NCBI RefSeq assembly: GCF_030412785.1
Contig: NZ_CP125295.1
Coordinates: 2,976,001-3,040,000, forward strand
DNA: 64,000 nt
Reading direction: 5' to 3'
DNA from: Paraburkholderia sabiae
GTDB taxonomy: Bacteria > Pseudomonadota > Gammaproteobacteria > Burkholderiales > Burkholderiaceae
In this document: positions 61,630 to 64,000 of the stretch, one piece after another
Position numbering within the stretch: the stretch's first letter is position 1
Layout: the number at the start of each line of letters is the position of its first letter
Translations under genes and position numbers: made by a program
The notes under the pieces: model-generated
The model's input: the letters and a program-made list of their open reading frames with translations, nothing else
Databases searched by the model: none
What the model was told of the DNA's origin: nothing

Positions 61630-63972
61630 TCACCAATGCTCGGCTGTCGGCCAGGGCAAGCGTTGCAGCGACCAGTCGAGTTCCGCGCCGACCACGCAGC
61701 GCCCGGCATCCGACTGCAGCGCCACCGTCACGGCGATACACGGCCTGCCGCTCGCCAGCGACAGATACGGGCTGCTCGTAATCGGCACGCCCGGCTTCAA
61801 CACCGCATTGCGGAAATACGGCCGATGATCCCAGCGCGCGTCGCGCGGATTCGCGACGGGATGCAGCGATCCGCCGTCGATCGCCGACGCCTTGCCCGGC
61901 AATTCAAGCCCGATCTGCCGGCCCGTATCGTCGAGTGCAAAGCAGCTGATGCACAGTTCCAGTTGCGCCAGATCGTAGAACGCGTCGTTGAGCGGCGTGC
62001 CCTTGAGCCACGCGTCGACGCCCGTATCGAGCGCCTGCCGGTATGGCTGCACTTCCGATTCGAACAGCGCATGTTGATGCGCGCGCCCTTCCGCGATCAC
62101 ATCGAACGCGTGATCGATGCGCCGGTGCACGGCGTCGGGCGGTGTGATCGACGGCGACGGACGGCCCAGCAAAAATCCCTGCGCAAAGTCGACGTTCGAT
62201 TCGACGGCGAGAATCAGCTGTTCCGTCGTCTCGACACCTTCCACCACGACGAGCATGCCCGCCTGATGCAGCAGCGACACGAGCTTCGGCAGAATGGGCT
62301 GGTCCGCGCCGGGACTTTTCGCTCGGATCAGTTCGCCGTCCAGCTTCACCAGATCGGGCCGGATGCGCAGCAGACGGTCGAGATTCGAGTGCCCGGCGCC
62401 GAAGTCGTCGACGGCAATCAGAAAGCCGTGATCGCGATACTGGCCCGCTGCGCGCGACAGATCGTCGACGCTGCCGCCGTGCGATTCCAGCAGTTCGAGC
62501 ACCACGCGGCCACAGGGAATGCCCGCCGAGCGGGCGATCTGCGCGAGCTGATTGGGATAGCCGTCGGCGACGAACGTCGACGGCAGAATGTTGAGGAACA
62601 CCCAGGCGTCGTCGGGAATCAGGCGGCGCGCGTTGCCGAGATGCAGCGCGTGGCTCACGCGGTCGAGTTCTCCTTGATCGCTGAACGGCTTCGGCGAAAA
62701 CAGCACGGCGGGCGGCACCTGCGCGCCATCCTCGCGCTCGCCGCGCAACAGCGCCTCGAAGCCAACCTGCTTCTGATGCGAAAGGCTATAAAGCGGCTGG
62801 AAATGCGAAGTGAGCCAGAAATCGTCCCATTGCTGACGGATCGGTTCCGCCGCTGCGCCGTCCGCGGGATCGTGCGTCCACGTGAGCCGCACGGGATCGA
62901 CGAGCTTTGCGCGTTCCGCGCACACGCGGTTGCGCCCCGAATATTTGGCGCGCAGGAGCGCTTCGTCCGCACGGTCGAGCAGCGCCATCACGCTTTCGCC
63001 AGGCCGGTATTCCGCGACGCCGAAGCTCGCGCTCAACTGTCCATCGGGACGCGCAATGCGCCCGATCGCCGCGCGCAGCGTTTCCGCGAGCTGCGCAGCG
63101 GGCCGCAGCGCCGCGTCGTGCAGCAGCGCGAATTCCTCGCCGCCGATGCGGCTCACGATGTCGCCCGCCGACGTCAATTCCTTCAGCGCGCGCGCCACGT
63201 CCGAGAGCGCCTGATCGCCGACGGCATGCCCGAACTGGTCGTTGAGCGACTTGAAATAGTCGATGTCGAGAAAGATCGCGCTGACCTTCGCGCCATCGTC
63301 CAGCGACGACAGCCGCAGCGCCGCCTGCTCGAGAAACGCGCGGCGGTTTTGCAGGCCCGTCAATGGATCGGTAGCAGCAAGGCGCGCCAACCGGTCTTCG
63401 AGCAAAAAGTGATTGCGCCGGAACCAGTAAAAGCCGAAGTGGAATACGGCCGCCGTCGGCACCGCGATCAGCACCCACATCCAGCACACGACGCTCACGT
63501 CGCCATGCGGATGCGGCAGGCTCAACAGGAACGGCGTGCCCGCCGCATAGAAGAGCGCGGTGCCGATGCAGAAGTGCGCGGGCGTCAGCCAAAGCGGCGC
63601 CGCGCAGACGGAAATCACGACGATCGCGGGCAGCGCCCATAACAGCGGCTCGTCGAGTCCCGCGACGTTCAGCGCGAGCCCCGCCAGCAGCACGAGCGTG
63701 TACGCGACGCCGATGCTGCCGAAGACGGAGATACTCCGTGTCCGCGGGATCGCAGCGACGAGCAGCGCGAGCACGAGCGCGCACGCGAGCCGCCACACGA
63801 GCGGCACAGCCGGTCCTGCGACCAGGCTGCGTGCGCCCACGAAAATGATGAAGGCGACGACGGTAAACGCCATCGTCACGGTAGAAAGGGGCCGCTGATG
63901 TTCCAGCGAACGTCGGTGAAACCGGCTTCGAAATCCGGCGTCGGACGTCTGTTCCGTCGGGGAGAAAAGCAT
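61630..63972 (-). CDS. Membrane GGDEF-EAL protein (diguanylate cyclase/phosphodiesterase)
   Basis: 780 residues: about six N-terminal membrane helices (about 35-200), then GGDEF ('SRIGGEEFALLHDA') and EAL ('VGFEALLRGERED') domains, and a further C-terminal cache-like domain. Both active sites appear complete. EAL residues include Asn in 'FLNILPSTF', Asp-Asp in 'VDDFGAGHSN', Lys in 'VKLDGE' and Glu in 'VVEGVET'. The GGDEF lacks an RxxD feedback site. It could make and break cyclic di-GMP; the net activity is unknown. It ends at a convergent mnmH. Confidence 0.93.
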   Translation of the reverse strand: MLFSPTEQTSDAGFRSRFHRRSLEHQRPLSTVTMAFTVVAFIIFVGARSLVAGPAVPLVWRLACALVLALLVAAIPRTRSISVFGSIGVAYTLVLLAGLALNVAGLDEPLLWALPAIVVISVCAAPLWLTPAHFCIGTALFYAAGTPFLLSLPHPHGDVSVVCWMWVLIAVPTAAVFHFGFYWFRRNHFLLEDRLARLAATDPLTGLQNRRAFLEQAALRLSSLDDGAKVSAIFLDIDYFKSLNDQFGHAVGDQALSDVARALKELTSAGDIVSRIGGEEFALLHDAALRPAAQLAETLRAAIGRIARPDGQLSASFGVAEYRPGESVMALLDRADEALLRAKYSGRNRVCAERAKLVDPVRLTWTHDPADGAAAEPIRQQWDDFWLTSHFQPLYSLSHQKQVGFEALLRGEREDGAQVPPAVLFSPKPFSDQGELDRVSHALHLGNARRLIPDDAWVFLNILPSTFVADGYPNQLAQIARSAGIPCGRVVLELLESHGGSVDDLSRAAGQYRDHGFLIAVDDFGAGHSNLDRLLRIRPDLVKLDGELIRAKSPGADQPILPKLVSLLHQAGMLVVVEGVETTEQLILAVESNVDFAQGFLLGRPSPSITPPDAVHRRIDHAFDVIAEGRAHQHALFESEVQPYRQALDTGVDAWLKGTPLNDAFYDLAQLELCISCFALDDTGRQIGLELPGKASAIDGGSLHPVANPRDARWDHRPYFRNAVLKPGVPITSSPYLSLASGRPCIAVTVALQSDAGRCVVGAELDWSLQRLPWPTAEHW

Positions 63973-64000
63973 TGTCTACTCAGGCCAGTTCCGATCACTC

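Noticed and set aside
1..64000. CRISPR arrays, prophage or toxin-antitoxin pairs
   Set aside because: No regularly spaced repeats, phage structural genes or typical antitoxin-toxin pairs were seen.

Overview
The window is GC-rich chromosomal DNA from a betaproteobacterium, most likely Paraburkholderia or a close relative (Burkholderia/Caballeronia). The pointers are Burkholderiaceae-typical families (DUF4148, DUF3331, DUF3597, a DUF3141 PhaC-like protein), a cyoABCD operon, and a convergent-gene spacer made of the 'CCTACTTTTCTTTGC' repeat that recurs in this group. These assignments come from recognised families and residues; no database was searched. No prophage, complete insertion sequence, CRISPR array or integrase was seen.

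Layout. 1-4.0 kb: end of an FtsX-type permease with a lipocalin-like partner, a DUF4148 protein and a sugar-dehydrogenase-like lipoprotein. 4.0-4.7 kb: gene-free stretch with DnaA-box-like repeats and a minus-strand terminator. 4.7-10.3 kb: TAXI-type solute-binding protein, tRNA-Val(GAC) with promoter and terminator, and cyoABCD. 10.6-14.7 kb: small envelope proteins and an amino-acid-type binding protein. 14.7-17.1 kb: ahpCF. 17.3-21.7 kb: DNA polymerase II and an S1C protease, convergent, with a 667-bp inverted-repeat element filling the gap exactly. 22-35 kb: small lipoproteins, a carbonic anhydrase/SulP pair, a LysR regulator, YbaK-like deacylase, WrbA, MgtC-like protein, a lipoprotein/exported protein/lytic transglycosylase cluster and a lone helix-turn-helix protein. 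35-38.8 kb: diguanylate cyclase, YqaE, YbjQ and TauE proteins. 38.9-46.1 kb: acyl-CoA dehydrogenase, then an operon of PhaC-like DUF3141 protein, Pta, AckA, FabI and an RRM-like protein. 46.8-48.8 kb: an RpoD-type sigma factor. 48.9-51.6 kb: envelope proteins and a spherulin-4-like predicted glycosidase behind a class I c-di-GMP (GEMM) riboswitch. 51.7-56.9 kb: sugar-acid catabolism cluster (FAH, IlvD/Edd, LacI, SMP-30) resembling the Weimberg D-xylonate route. 57-64 kb: methyltransferase, CobA, CBS protein, MnmH and a GGDEF-EAL protein.

The most notable item is the c-di-GMP riboswitch on the minus strand at about 51.42-51.49 kb. Its aptamer landmarks are intact: terminal pairing, a GCGA tetraloop, GACGCAAAGC, and AGCCAG before the 3' strand. 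A hairpin that overlaps the 3' P1 strand and alternative hairpins around the Shine-Dalgarno follow it. A 10-base segment upstream is perfectly complementary to the aptamer's 3' end. The gene behind it encodes a secreted or anchored spherulin-4-family protein, a family that includes a galactosaminogalactan hydrolase, which suggests second-messenger control of exopolysaccharide. Two GGDEF proteins lie in the same window. Other leads are the 667-bp inverted repeat, the DnaA-box cluster, the rpoD gene with a TTG start and no dnaG beside it, the PhaC-like operon, and a long hairpin just upstream of cobA.
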